Shown here piece after piece: positions 1-6,924 of a DNA stretch of 36,660 nt. Numbering within the stretch: the first letter of the stretch is position 1; the number at the start of each line of letters is the position of its first letter. The stretch comes from an uncultured Selenomonadales bacterium (GTDB lineage: Bacteria; Bacillota; Negativicutes; Selenomonadales; Selenomonadaceae), in NCBI GenBank assembly GCA_946536925.1, contig CAMNFC010000008.1:1-36660 (forward strand). Direction: 5' to 3'. Both the position numbers and the translations under genes were made by a program. The notes beneath the pieces are model-generated. The model was not told where the DNA came from. It made no database searches and was given only the letters and a program-made list of their open reading frames with translations.

Positions 1-67
1 AGAGAATTGCTTATGTTTTTTTGTTTGTTCGATTTTGCCAACACACCCTAGCGAAGGAGTAGTAGCT

Positions 68-163
68 ATGGCAATCGTCGGAGATAAAGTTCTATGGGTA
101 AACGGTAATCCTCTGCTTGAAAGAATTTATGCTTATTGTTTGGATTCGGGCAGACTTGATTAA
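68..163 (+). CDS. Possible small protein of 31 residues, unknown function
   Basis: An ATG lies about 8 bases downstream of a good Shine-Dalgarno (GAAGGAG, about 54-60), giving a 31-residue peptide that starts MAIVGDKVLW and ends LDSGRLD before TAA. I recognise no family. The same frame stays open upstream to the window edge, so this could instead be the C-terminal end of a gene cut off by the window. The upstream residues (rich in Cys and Phe) do not look like typical protein, which favours the internal ATG. It lies on the opposite strand to the Hsp70-like gene and is followed by a hairpin with a T-run. Confidence 0.4.
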   Translation: MAIVGDKVLWVNGNPLLERIYAYCLDSGRLD

Positions 164-195
164 ATTATAAAAGTGGTCTAAAAATTTTCGACTCG

Positions 196-236
196 AAAAA
201 AAAAATCGCTCCTGCTTTCAAGGCAAGAGCTTTTTT
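196..236. terminator. Bidirectional intrinsic terminator
   Basis: GCTCCTGC (208-215) can pair with GCAAGAGC (223-230) around a 7-base loop. On the minus strand this is an 8 bp stem with one G:U pair followed by ten T's (A-run at 196-205). On the plus strand there is one mismatch, followed by six T's. It lies just past the stop of the Hsp70-like gene, so it mainly ends that minus-strand operon. Confidence 0.8.
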
Positions 237-252
237 GTTGCGGAAAATTTTT

Positions 253-1884
253 TCAGTCGGAGGAAATGCGCAACTGATGAACGGCACTGCGCTCAACGTC
301 GATGTCGCTTTCGGTGCGCAGAAAAGTTTCAAAAATTTCGTCGGTCTTGGTGTTGACGGCCTCGACGTGCACGCCCGACGCGTCGACTTTGAACGTGACT
401 TTAATCGGCGTGTCGCGGCTCGTGTTCGGCGGAAGATTCACGATGAGTTCGCCCAAAAGTTTTACCTTGTGCGCGGGATCCGTCGCTTGAGGATTTCCGT
501 CCTCGTCGACGCTCGGAATCAACGTATCGTCGGTGGAAATATTTTCAAAGGCGCGCAGGCGGACGAGCTCCTGATTGTCTTCGAGCGGGTAATAAGTTTT
601 TGTGAAGACCGCGGGCATTTTCTCGCCGATTTTTATAAAATTTTCCAAAACGTATTTGTGCTTCGCGCCGTTCATGTCGACGACGCCGGGGCCGAATGAG
701 CGCGGCGTTTGATCTTCGACGGTGAATTTGGAAGTTAATTGTTCGGGACGCGAAATTTTTTCGTCGGCAGAATTTTCATCATCGGCTGCGGACGGAGAAT
801 CGACTTCCTCGACCAACATGCTTGCGTAAATTGCCGCGCCCTTTGCGACGGCCTGGTCGGGGTCGTGCTGTTGAACTTTGCCGGGAAATTTTTCTTCGAC
901 GGCGTTTATTATCATCGGCATGTAAGTTGAGCCGCCCACGAGCAGAACCGTATCGATTGCTGCGGCGGGAATTTTTTCCAACGTGGCGTCGACGAAATTC
1001 ATTGTCTTTGCGACGAGGTCGGAGGTCATCTGCTCAAAGTCCGCGCGTTTGATAACGATTTCCGTGCGCGAGCCGTTAACGTCGATACGAACTTTGGCGG
1101 ATTGTTTTTTGCTGAGTTTACGTTTGGCCTCCTCGACTTTTGAGCGGATATCTTGTCGAGTTTCGGCTTCGACTTCTTCGGGCGTCAAACCGTTTTCGTC
1201 GCAGCAGGCGCGCAAGATATGATTGTAAAGTTTGTCGTCCCAATCTTTGCCGCCGAGAAGATCGTCGCCGTCGGTTGCAAGTACCGTAATTTTTTGAACG
1301 TCGCGGCCGGAATCGTTTTGCGCCATGGACATTTTCAAAACCGTCACGTCGAAAGTCCCGCCGCCGAGATCGTAAACCAAAATCGTCCTGTCCTCTTGAA
1401 ATTGTCGGGCGCAATAGCTCAAAGCCGCGGCGGTCGGCTCATTTATCAAGCTCAAGACGTGAAGCCCCGCCAGTTCGCCGGCCTGACGAGTTGCGGAGCG
1501 TTCCTCCAATCCGAAATACGCGGGCACGGTGATAACGACGTCTTCAATCGTTCCGCCTTGCGCTTCGACCAAATTTTTCAGCCGAGTTAAAATCAACGCG
1601 CTGATTTCCACGGGCGTGTAAGTTTTTCCGTCGAATTCGTAAGTTCGGGCGTCGCGCTTGCCGATCTCCCGCTTGACAAATTGCACGACGCGTTCGCCGT
1701 CCGTCTCGACGTTTTCTTTTGCCGCCTGACCGACGATGACATTATTTTCATTCTCGAAAAAAACCACGCTGGCCACGGTGTTGGAGTCGTCCTCGTTGTT
1801 GCGGATGACTTCGGGGTTGCCGTTTGCGTCCAATCGCGCGATACACGAATAAGTTGTGCCCAAATCGATTCCGTATGTGCTCAT
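253..1884 (-). CDS. Hsp70-family (DnaK-like) chaperone, lid-less
   Basis: This 543-residue protein has a complete Hsp70 ATPase domain: phosphate-1 motif GIDLGTTYS (5-13), connect motif NEPTAAALSY (148-157), phosphate-2 motif YDLGGGTFDV (171-180) and adenosine motif VLLVGGST (313-320). A shortened substrate-binding beta domain follows (about 385-520). The usual DVxLLDVxPLSLG-type linker is replaced by an acidic stretch (about 358-390) leading to TPRSFGP. There is no C-terminal helical lid and no EEVD-like tail, so the protein is about 70 residues shorter than housekeeping DnaK. ATG follows a good SD (AAAGGAG). The gene sits 15 bp after a GrpE-like gene, and no dnaJ or hrcA is near. It is probably a specialised Hsp70 whose client is unknown. 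The family assignment is firm; the role is inference. Confidence 0.9.
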   Translation of the reverse strand: MSTYGIDLGTTYSCIARLDANGNPEVIRNNEDDSNTVASVVFFENENNVIVGQAAKENVETDGERVVQFVKREIGKRDARTYEFDGKTYTPVEISALILTRLKNLVEAQGGTIEDVVITVPAYFGLEERSATRQAGELAGLHVLSLINEPTAAALSYCARQFQEDRTILVYDLGGGTFDVTVLKMSMAQNDSGRDVQKITVLATDGDDLLGGKDWDDKLYNHILRACCDENGLTPEEVEAETRQDIRSKVEEAKRKLSKKQSAKVRIDVNGSRTEIVIKRADFEQMTSDLVAKTMNFVDATLEKIPAAAIDTVLLVGGSTYMPMIINAVEEKFPGKVQQHDPDQAVAKGAAIYASMLVEEVDSPSAADDENSADEKISRPEQLTSKFTVEDQTPRSFGPGVVDMNGAKHKYVLENFIKIGEKMPAVFTKTYYPLEDNQELVRLRAFENISTDDTLIPSVDEDGNPQATDPAHKVKLLGELIVNLPPNTSRDTPIKVTFKVDASGVHVEAVNTKTDEIFETFLRTESDIDVERSAVHQLRISSD

Positions 1885-1899
1885 AAAAATTTTTCTCCT

Positions 1900-2463
1900 T
1901 TATTCACTGCGAACGGCTTCAGATTTTTTTCCGCCCGCCTCAAAAACATAAACGTCGACGAATTCGCGATAAATCGTTCGGCCGTTGCGCACGACGCCGG
2001 GTCTTCGGCTGCGAGCAATTTTGTTGTGAAGATTTTTATCGTCCGTCGCGACCGTGTTGATGATTTTTGTTTGGAGCGGGCGACGCACCGAGCCGACCGT
2101 CGACGTGAAAATTTCCGCGTCATATTCCGACAAAATTTCTTCCAGCTCGTCGAACAAAATTTTGAGCGTGCGCCGCGTCCGCCGCGATATCGATTCGTCC
2201 GTCAAAAGTTTTCGATACTCCACCACGACCGCCGCGATTGATTTTAAAATCGGCGTGAACTGTTCGCCGCGCTGCAATTCTTTCAAACTTTCGAGTTCGC
2301 GAGCCATGCCCGTGCGCACCTGGTTTTGGAAATTTAAATTTTCCCGCAAACTTTGTTCCAGCCGCCGCGAATTTTTTTCTTGCAGCTCCAAAATTTTTTC
2401 GAGCGTTGCGGCCGGAGAATTTTCTTCGACTTCTTGCGCGACGATTTCCGATTGCGTTTCCAA
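1900..2463 (-). CDS. GrpE-like nucleotide exchange factor
   Basis: This 187-residue protein starts at a TTG about 7 bases after a near-perfect SD (GAAAGGAGGT, 2471-2480). Longer readings would place the SD inside the gene. The N-terminal half (about 15-75) is charged and helical, a likely coiled coil (LEKILELQEKNSRRLEQ). The C-terminal part ends in RNGRTIYREFVDVYVFE, which resembles the GrpE beta domain pattern (nGrvlRpArVxV), preceded by TDDKNLHNKI, similar to the region before that motif in GrpE. It is first in the operon with the Hsp70-like gene, which fits a partner that exchanges ADP on that Hsp70. Sequence similarity to housekeeping GrpE is weak, so it is a divergent paralogue. A coiled-coil protein of unrelated function is the alternative. 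Confidence 0.7.
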   Translation of the reverse strand: METQSEIVAQEVEENSPAATLEKILELQEKNSRRLEQSLRENLNFQNQVRTGMARELESLKELQRGEQFTPILKSIAAVVVEYRKLLTDESISRRTRRTLKILFDELEEILSEYDAEIFTSTVGSVRRPLQTKIINTVATDDKNLHNKIARSRRPGVVRNGRTIYREFVDVYVFEAGGKKSEAVRSE

Positions 2464-2489
2464 ATTATCGACCTCCTTTCGCCGCAGAA

Positions 2490-2518
2490 ATATTATCATG
2501 AATTCTTCAGATTAACAA
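2490..2518 (-). promoter_or_regulatory. Putative sigma-A promoter of the GrpE-like/Hsp70-like operon
   Basis: On the minus strand TTGTTA (2518-2513), 17 bases, TAATAT (2495-2490), with TGA just before the -10 (extended -10 type). It lies 10 bases upstream of the SD, so the leader would be very short. No CIRCE-type inverted repeat is visible, so HrcA control is not supported. Confidence 0.45.
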
Positions 2519-2521
2519 GCC

Positions 2522-2546
2522 AAAAAAAATCCCCGTCTGCGCGGGG
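2522..2546 (-). terminator. Intrinsic terminator of the nrf operon
   Basis: CCCCG (2531-2535) pairs with CGGGG (2542-2546) around a 6-base loop, followed on the minus strand by eight T's (A-run 2522-2529). It lies 22 bases past the nrfA stop. Confidence 0.75.
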
Positions 2547-2568
2547 AAAAAATTTCTTCGGACAAAAT

Positions 2569-4005
2569 TTATTGTGCGGGAGCTTCCGCGGGTTGTTCGG
2601 CCGGAGCAGGTGTTGGAGCGGGTGCTGCTGTCGGTGTCGGAGCGGGTGCGCCCGGAGTTATCGCGTCGGGAAATTTTGTATCGGTGAAAGGTTCCGTCGG
2701 CATGGCCTCAATCGCGAGTGCTCCTCCTTTGACGGCGGCGGTTGCAGACTCAATCGCTTTGTGTGCGGCGTCGATTGAAAGTCCCAAAGACTTCATGCAC
2801 TTGTCGGGGTTGTGGAAGCCCATTGAACTTTCGGCACTGACCCAATCCCAATACCACTGAGCCTGGCGGACGAGCTGTCGGGCTTCGGCGAGTTGTTCGT
2901 CGGTTGCGCCCGCGAGTTTTGCGGCCTTGATGACTTTGTGCGCGCGAGCCGTCGTCTGCCCGGCGATTCGTTGAAGTTTGAACGTGTTGTCGTTTATCGT
3001 CTGCACGCGGTGGAGCATCGTCTCGTAAGATTCGTCGTGGCATTTGGCGCAGCCGGTATCATAATGTTTGAGCGGGTGAGTCATCCAATGCGAAGTATAT
3101 TTCTGGCCGTCCTTGCGCATGTAAGGCATGTGGCAATCGACGCAGGTGACGCCGTTGAGCGCGTGAACAGAATCCGTCCAGCATTCAAAGTCGGGGTGCT
3201 GAACCTTCAACATCGGTGCGCCGCTGTCGGGGTGAATCCAATCCGCGTCGAATTTCGGATCGTGGCCGTCGTGATAATATTTGAATTCTTCTTCGGGACC
3301 CAGACCGTTTGCAAAAGGCATGTGGACTCGTCCGTCTTCTTTCTTCTTGAAATAATATTCGTTGTGGCACTGGCCGCAGACATAAGCGCGCATCTCATTA
3401 TGAGTAGCCTTTGAAACGTCGATTCCGAGTTCCGCCATTGATTCGACAAAGCCTTGGTTATAAATTCTGAGCTTCATCGTGTCGGGGTCGTGGCAACTGG
3501 AGCAACCGAACCATTCATCATCTTTAATCGGCGCGACAACTTCGTCGAACGGTTTGGAGGCAAATTCCCAGCCGCTCTCCTTGAAGTAAACATCGTACAT
3601 GTAGGAGCCTTTGCAGACAATGCACGAGCCGAGCTGACCGGGGCGGCGTTTGGAATTCAAAATATCTTCGCCGGCGTACCAGTGGCCGCGGTCGTCGTCA
3701 TATTGAATGGAAAACTTGTAGCCTTTGAAAAGTTCGATCTGTTCGGGCTGTTCTGTCAAATGTGAATAAGCGTCCGCGCCGCCAAAACCCGTCGGGCTGG
3801 GAGCTTTGTCCATCGTCATCTTGTAGGAATTGAATTGCAGAGGATAAGCTTCGGCGTAGGCCATGCGCGTCAATTTTTGGTCTTCGGGAATTTTTGCCAG
3901 TTCAAATTTCGTCGCGGGTTTGGCGATGACTCTTGCGAATAAGAGTCCGAAAAAAGCCACGCACAAGACCAATGCGCCCGCGATACATTTTTGCATCTTA
4001 CTCAA
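2569..4005 (-). CDS. nrfA: Cytochrome c552, ammonia-forming nitrite reductase catalytic subunit
   Basis: This 478-residue pentaheme protein reduces nitrite to ammonia with six electrons. The catalytic heme has the NrfA-specific CxxCK motif (C128-IV-C131-K132). Four CxxCH motifs follow at 168-172, 210-214, 288-292 and 319-323. The QHP motif containing the likely active-site His is at about 269-271. An N-terminal hydrophobic segment (about 7-27) acts as signal or anchor. The last 29 residues are an unusual Pro/Ala-rich tail. Start: TTG at 4005, 8 bases after GGGGG; the ATG at 3996 would be 17 bases away. The gene overlaps the end of nrfH by 8 bp, so the pair is translationally coupled. Active outside the cytoplasmic membrane, receiving electrons from NrfH. 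Confidence 0.96.
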   Translation of the reverse strand: MSKMQKCIAGALVLCVAFFGLLFARVIAKPATKFELAKIPEDQKLTRMAYAEAYPLQFNSYKMTMDKAPSPTGFGGADAYSHLTEQPEQIELFKGYKFSIQYDDDRGHWYAGEDILNSKRRPGQLGSCIVCKGSYMYDVYFKESGWEFASKPFDEVVAPIKDDEWFGCSSCHDPDTMKLRIYNQGFVESMAELGIDVSKATHNEMRAYVCGQCHNEYYFKKKEDGRVHMPFANGLGPEEEFKYYHDGHDPKFDADWIHPDSGAPMLKVQHPDFECWTDSVHALNGVTCVDCHMPYMRKDGQKYTSHWMTHPLKHYDTGCAKCHDESYETMLHRVQTINDNTFKLQRIAGQTTARAHKVIKAAKLAGATDEQLAEARQLVRQAQWYWDWVSAESSMGFHNPDKCMKSLGLSIDAAHKAIESATAAVKGGALAIEAMPTEPFTDTKFPDAITPGAPAPTPTAAPAPTPAPAEQPAEAPAQ

Positions 4006-4477
4006 CTTTTATACCCCCTTCCAAGTGATTCGAGCCGTGCGCAATTCTGCTGTGGCATTTCAAACAATCGTTCTGCGAGCCTTCGGGCGCGGTCTCGACG
4101 TAAGACATCGTGGCACCGTGGCAGCGCACGCAGTTTTCGGCGACCATCTTGCGGGCGTCGGCGTCGAGCTTGATTCGTTCGGGATAATCGCGCATCATCT
4201 CGTGGTACATGTCGACCATGCCCGTGCGTCCTTTTTCAATCAGATAGTGCGCGGTGTTGTCGTGGGGCAGGTGGCATTCCACGCAATCGAGCTCTCTGTG
4301 GCTGGAGACCGCGAAAGTTTTTGATTCGTGTTGCATGGAGTGACATTGCCCGCAAAAAGTTTTCGTGCCGCTGGCGTGTAAAAATCCCATGCCGACGCCG
4401 ACCGCCAAAACTCCCACGACGAAGCCGCCCGCCAAACATTTCAGCGTGTGTTTTTCAAGCAAATCTTTTATGCACAT
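3998..4477 (-). CDS. nrfH: NrfH, membrane tetraheme quinol dehydrogenase of nitrite reductase
   Basis: This 159-residue protein of the NapC/NirT family oxidises menaquinol and passes electrons to NrfA. A single N-terminal membrane helix (about 15-35) is followed by four heme-binding motifs: CGQCHSM (with the Met of the NrfH first heme), CVECH, CVRCH and CLKCH. ATG follows an excellent SD (GGAAGGAGGT). Length and heme count match NrfH. It lies 15 bp after ccmF and overlaps nrfA by 8 bp. Confidence 0.95.
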   Translation of the reverse strand: MCIKDLLEKHTLKCLAGGFVVGVLAVGVGMGFLHASGTKTFCGQCHSMQHESKTFAVSSHRELDCVECHLPHDNTAHYLIEKGRTGMVDMYHEMMRDYPERIKLDADARKMVAENCVRCHGATMSYVETAPEGSQNDCLKCHSRIAHGSNHLEGGIKVE

Positions 4478-4492
4478 CTCGTTACCTCCTTC

Positions 4493-6433
4493 CTAAAATT
4501 TTTTTATCGCAAATAAAGTTCCGAAACAAATTGTCGTGACGCTCAACCATAAAAGCCAAATAAACGGTTTGGTCGTGACAGTCGCGGTTATCGGCATGTT
4601 CGACAAAGTTTCCAGCGTCGGCAAAATTTCCAGGCGAGCTTTTTGCAGGTCGCCCGAAATTCCCGTCAATCGCACGCGCCGCTTCCCGTCCAAAGCTTCC
4701 ACGGCTTTTGACGAGCCGCCGTCGGGCGTCACGGTTATCAGCGGGTGAATTTTTTCTTCCGTCTCGCCGTCGGTTATCGTGATCGTTGCCGTCGCGCGAA
4801 TCGGTTTGTGATTGTCGTCGTAATCGATCTTTGCGTCCTCGAAAATGTAGCCGTACTCGCCGTCCATCGCGAAAATTTTTTTCGTCAAAATTAATTCTTG
4901 GGCGTCGTCGAGTTGCGGGGCGTGCGGCGCGATGTAAACGTCGCCCGAAAATTTTTTCAGAATGGCCGGTTCGCGAGCCGCATCTTCGCCGTTGCCGCGC
5001 AGTTTCGTCAGAGCTTTGACTTCTTCGCCGTCGACCGCGTAGACGTAAAATTTTTGCCGCTCATCCTCTTGAAAAATTTGTCCGTTGTAAATTATTTCGT
5101 GGCCGGCGACGGAAACTTTTTCGCGTGGAAGAAATTCTTGCGTGACGGTTTCGCCCAAAGATGAAATCACAATCGCCGCCAACATCATCAGGAACCCGAC
5201 GTGAGAAATTTTGCCGCCGAGGCTTATCGTTCGCCCGAATTTTATAAACGTGAAAATCATCAGCGCGGCCAAAGTTAAAGCTATAGGCGCGGTGCTCTTG
5301 ACGTAAAAATCCGTGTCGACGGCGGCCGCCTCGCCGAAAAGTTGACTTAGGAGCGGCATTGACATTCCGACCCAGACGATTGCCGCGATGAAAATTATCA
5401 GCAGGCAACTCAATAAAATTACGAACGCCGCCTCGCCGTGAGTTTCGTACATTTTTCCCTGCGGAAATTTTTTTGCTTGGAAGAAAATTATCGCGAGCCC
5501 GCCGATTAAAATTAATGCGTTGGCCAGCGCGATTGACAGGCCGATATTTGAGCCGGCGAACGAGTGGACGGAGAAGTCGCCCAAAATTCCCGAACGCGTC
5601 AAAAAAGTTCCGTAGATGACCAGCGCGTAAGTGAACGTCGCCGCAACGTGAGCCACGCCCAGCACGGCCGGTTTTTTTCGCGAAAGATTTATCAGGTGCA
5701 AAAGGACTGCGCTCAGCAGCCACGGAACGAGCGAAGAATTTTCCACGGGATCCCAGCCCCAATAGCCGCCCCAGCCCAAAACTTTGTAAGCCCAGTAGCC
5801 GCCGATGAAAATTCCCGCGCCGAGGAAACTCCACGCCGCCAAAGTCCAACGCCGCGCCTCTTCCAACCAATTTCGCGAGTTTGCTTCGGTTAAGAGCGTG
5901 CCCAAGCTCAGCGCGAACGGAACCGCCAGCAGTGAGTAGCCGACGAAAATTATCGGCGGGTGAATCGCCATCCAAAAATCTTGCAGCAGCGGATTGAGCC
6001 CGACGCCCTCGAAGACCTGCGCGCTGTGTTCGGCGAACGGTGACTTCGCCAGCACGAGCAAAACCAAAATGCTTTGCAGTAAAAAATAAATTCCCAACGC
6101 CGCCGCCGAAGTTCTCCTGAACGTCAGCACCGCTCCGATTATCGCGTGGACGAGGAGCCATAAAAGGAACGAGCCTTGTTGCCCCGCCCAAAACGCCGAA
6201 ATTTTATAAATCGTCGGGAGCGTCGTTGACGAGTAGCTTGCCACGTATTCGACGCCGAAATCGTTTTCAAAGATCAAAATCCAAAGGAGCAGACTTGCCG
6301 CCGCGACGAAGAAAGCCGACGTTAGCGCGAAAATTTTTATCAGCCGCGCCGACGAATTTTTTTGTGCAAAGGAAATTGTCATCGCCGCAAGAGCCGTAGC
6401 CAGTCCGCCGCCCAAAAGAAAATTTCCCGTCAA
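4493..6433 (-). CDS. ccmF: CcmF/NrfE-type cytochrome c heme lyase
   Basis: This 646-residue polytopic membrane protein belongs to the heme-handling family that attaches heme to apocytochrome c in System I. It carries the signature tryptophan-rich motif WGGYWGWDPVENSS (about 223-236), MAIHPP with a conserved His, GTFLTRSG, HSFAGSN and a late conserved SHVGF. A large periplasmic domain lies in the C-terminal third before the last helix. TTG start, with the SD GAGGTGAG lying inside the end of ccmE; the two genes are 4 bp apart. Because it sits directly upstream of nrfHA, it may work like E. coli NrfE, the CcmF homologue that serves the special CxxCK heme of NrfA. That specificity is inference. 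No ccmH, nrfF or nrfG is nearby. Confidence 0.92.
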   Translation of the reverse strand: MTGNFLLGGGLATALAAMTISFAQKNSSARLIKIFALTSAFFVAAASLLLWILIFENDFGVEYVASYSSTTLPTIYKISAFWAGQQGSFLLWLLVHAIIGAVLTFRRTSAAALGIYFLLQSILVLLVLAKSPFAEHSAQVFEGVGLNPLLQDFWMAIHPPIIFVGYSLLAVPFALSLGTLLTEANSRNWLEEARRWTLAAWSFLGAGIFIGGYWAYKVLGWGGYWGWDPVENSSLVPWLLSAVLLHLINLSRKKPAVLGVAHVAATFTYALVIYGTFLTRSGILGDFSVHSFAGSNIGLSIALANALILIGGLAIIFFQAKKFPQGKMYETHGEAAFVILLSCLLIIFIAAIVWVGMSMPLLSQLFGEAAAVDTDFYVKSTAPIALTLAALMIFTFIKFGRTISLGGKISHVGFLMMLAAIVISSLGETVTQEFLPREKVSVAGHEIIYNGQIFQEDERQKFYVYAVDGEEVKALTKLRGNGEDAAREPAILKKFSGDVYIAPHAPQLDDAQELILTKKIFAMDGEYGYIFEDAKIDYDDNHKPIRATATITITDGETEEKIHPLITVTPDGGSSKAVEALDGKRRVRLTGISGDLQKARLEILPTLETLSNMPITATVTTKPFIWLLWLSVTTICFGTLFAIKKF

Positions 6434-6437
6434 GCCC

Positions 6438-6809
6438 TCACCTCGGTTTCTGCCCTTCGTACTTGGACGGACATTTAATCAAAAGTTTTTTCGCGTGGAA
6501 ACTTTCGTCCGCCGCAACGTACTTGCCGACCGCGACGATGTGATAGGCCTCGTCGAATTGATCGGGCTTTATGCCGTCGAATTTGACGCGCATGGTTTCG
6601 CCCGAAGTCTCGTCTTGCAGGCTGAAAGAAAATTCGTCGCAGGTTTGCACGGGAGCAAAATTTTTATCGAGCAGGCCTTTGACTTGAACGCTGTTTGAAC
6701 TTGCGCGCGCCTCGGCAATCGAAACGTAGGGCGTGACGCTCTCGGCCAGATTGAAGCCCGCGTAGCCGACGAAACCGACCAGCAGGACGATCAAAAAAAT
6801 TTTTCTCAC
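6438..6809 (-). CDS. ccmE: CcmE heme chaperone, Cys-type (CxxxY) variant
   Basis: A 123-residue protein with one N-terminal membrane anchor (about 4-20) and a periplasmic OB-fold domain. CcmE holds heme covalently and passes it to CcmF. The usual binding site is HxxxY (as in AKHDENY). Here it reads IKCPSKY, so Cys113 replaces His and Tyr117 is kept. This is the CxxxY form known from archaea and some bacteria such as Desulfovibrio. The GTG start at 6809 was chosen because GGAGGAGG lies 9 bases upstream. Longer readings run through the SD and an Arg-rich stretch. First gene of the operon ccmE-ccmF-nrfH-nrfA. Confidence 0.9.
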   Translation of the reverse strand: MRKIFLIVLLVGFVGYAGFNLAESVTPYVSIAEARASSNSVQVKGLLDKNFAPVQTCDEFSFSLQDETSGETMRVKFDGIKPDQFDEAYHIVAVGKYVAADESFHAKKLLIKCPSKYEGQKPR

Positions 6810-6840
6810 AAGCCGCCGCCTCCTCCGATAAATTTTGCTG

Positions 6841-6849
6841 ATTATATCA
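6841..6849 (-). promoter_or_regulatory. Extended -10 promoter of the ccmE-ccmF-nrfHA operon
   Basis: The minus strand reads TGATATAAT (6849-6841), an extended -10 box about 32 bases before the ccmE GTG. The hexamer 17 bases upstream (CATCAC) is a poor -35. No FNR- or NsrR-like palindrome is evident. Confidence 0.55.
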
Positions 6850-6893
6850 TTGCGAATTTCTCCGTGATGTTGCGCGGGCAACTGTCTTTGTGC

Positions 6894-6916
6894 AAAAAAA
6901 AATCCGCCGAAGCGGA
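6894..6916 (-). terminator. Intrinsic terminator after pilC
   Basis: TCCGC (6903-6907) pairs with GCGGA (6912-6916) around a four-base loop, which on the minus strand is the very stable TTCG, followed by nine T's. It ends the PBP-pilT-sel1-pilC operon. Confidence 0.8.
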
Positions 6917-6924
6917 AAATTTTT

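Noticed and set aside
2464-2499. Upstream ATG start for the GrpE-like gene
   Set aside because: It would place a near-perfect SD inside the coding region; the TTG at 2463 has correct spacing.
5061-6191. A 376-codon open frame in another minus-strand frame inside ccmF
   Set aside because: Arg/Gly-rich with no domain; ccmF has signature motifs in its own frame.
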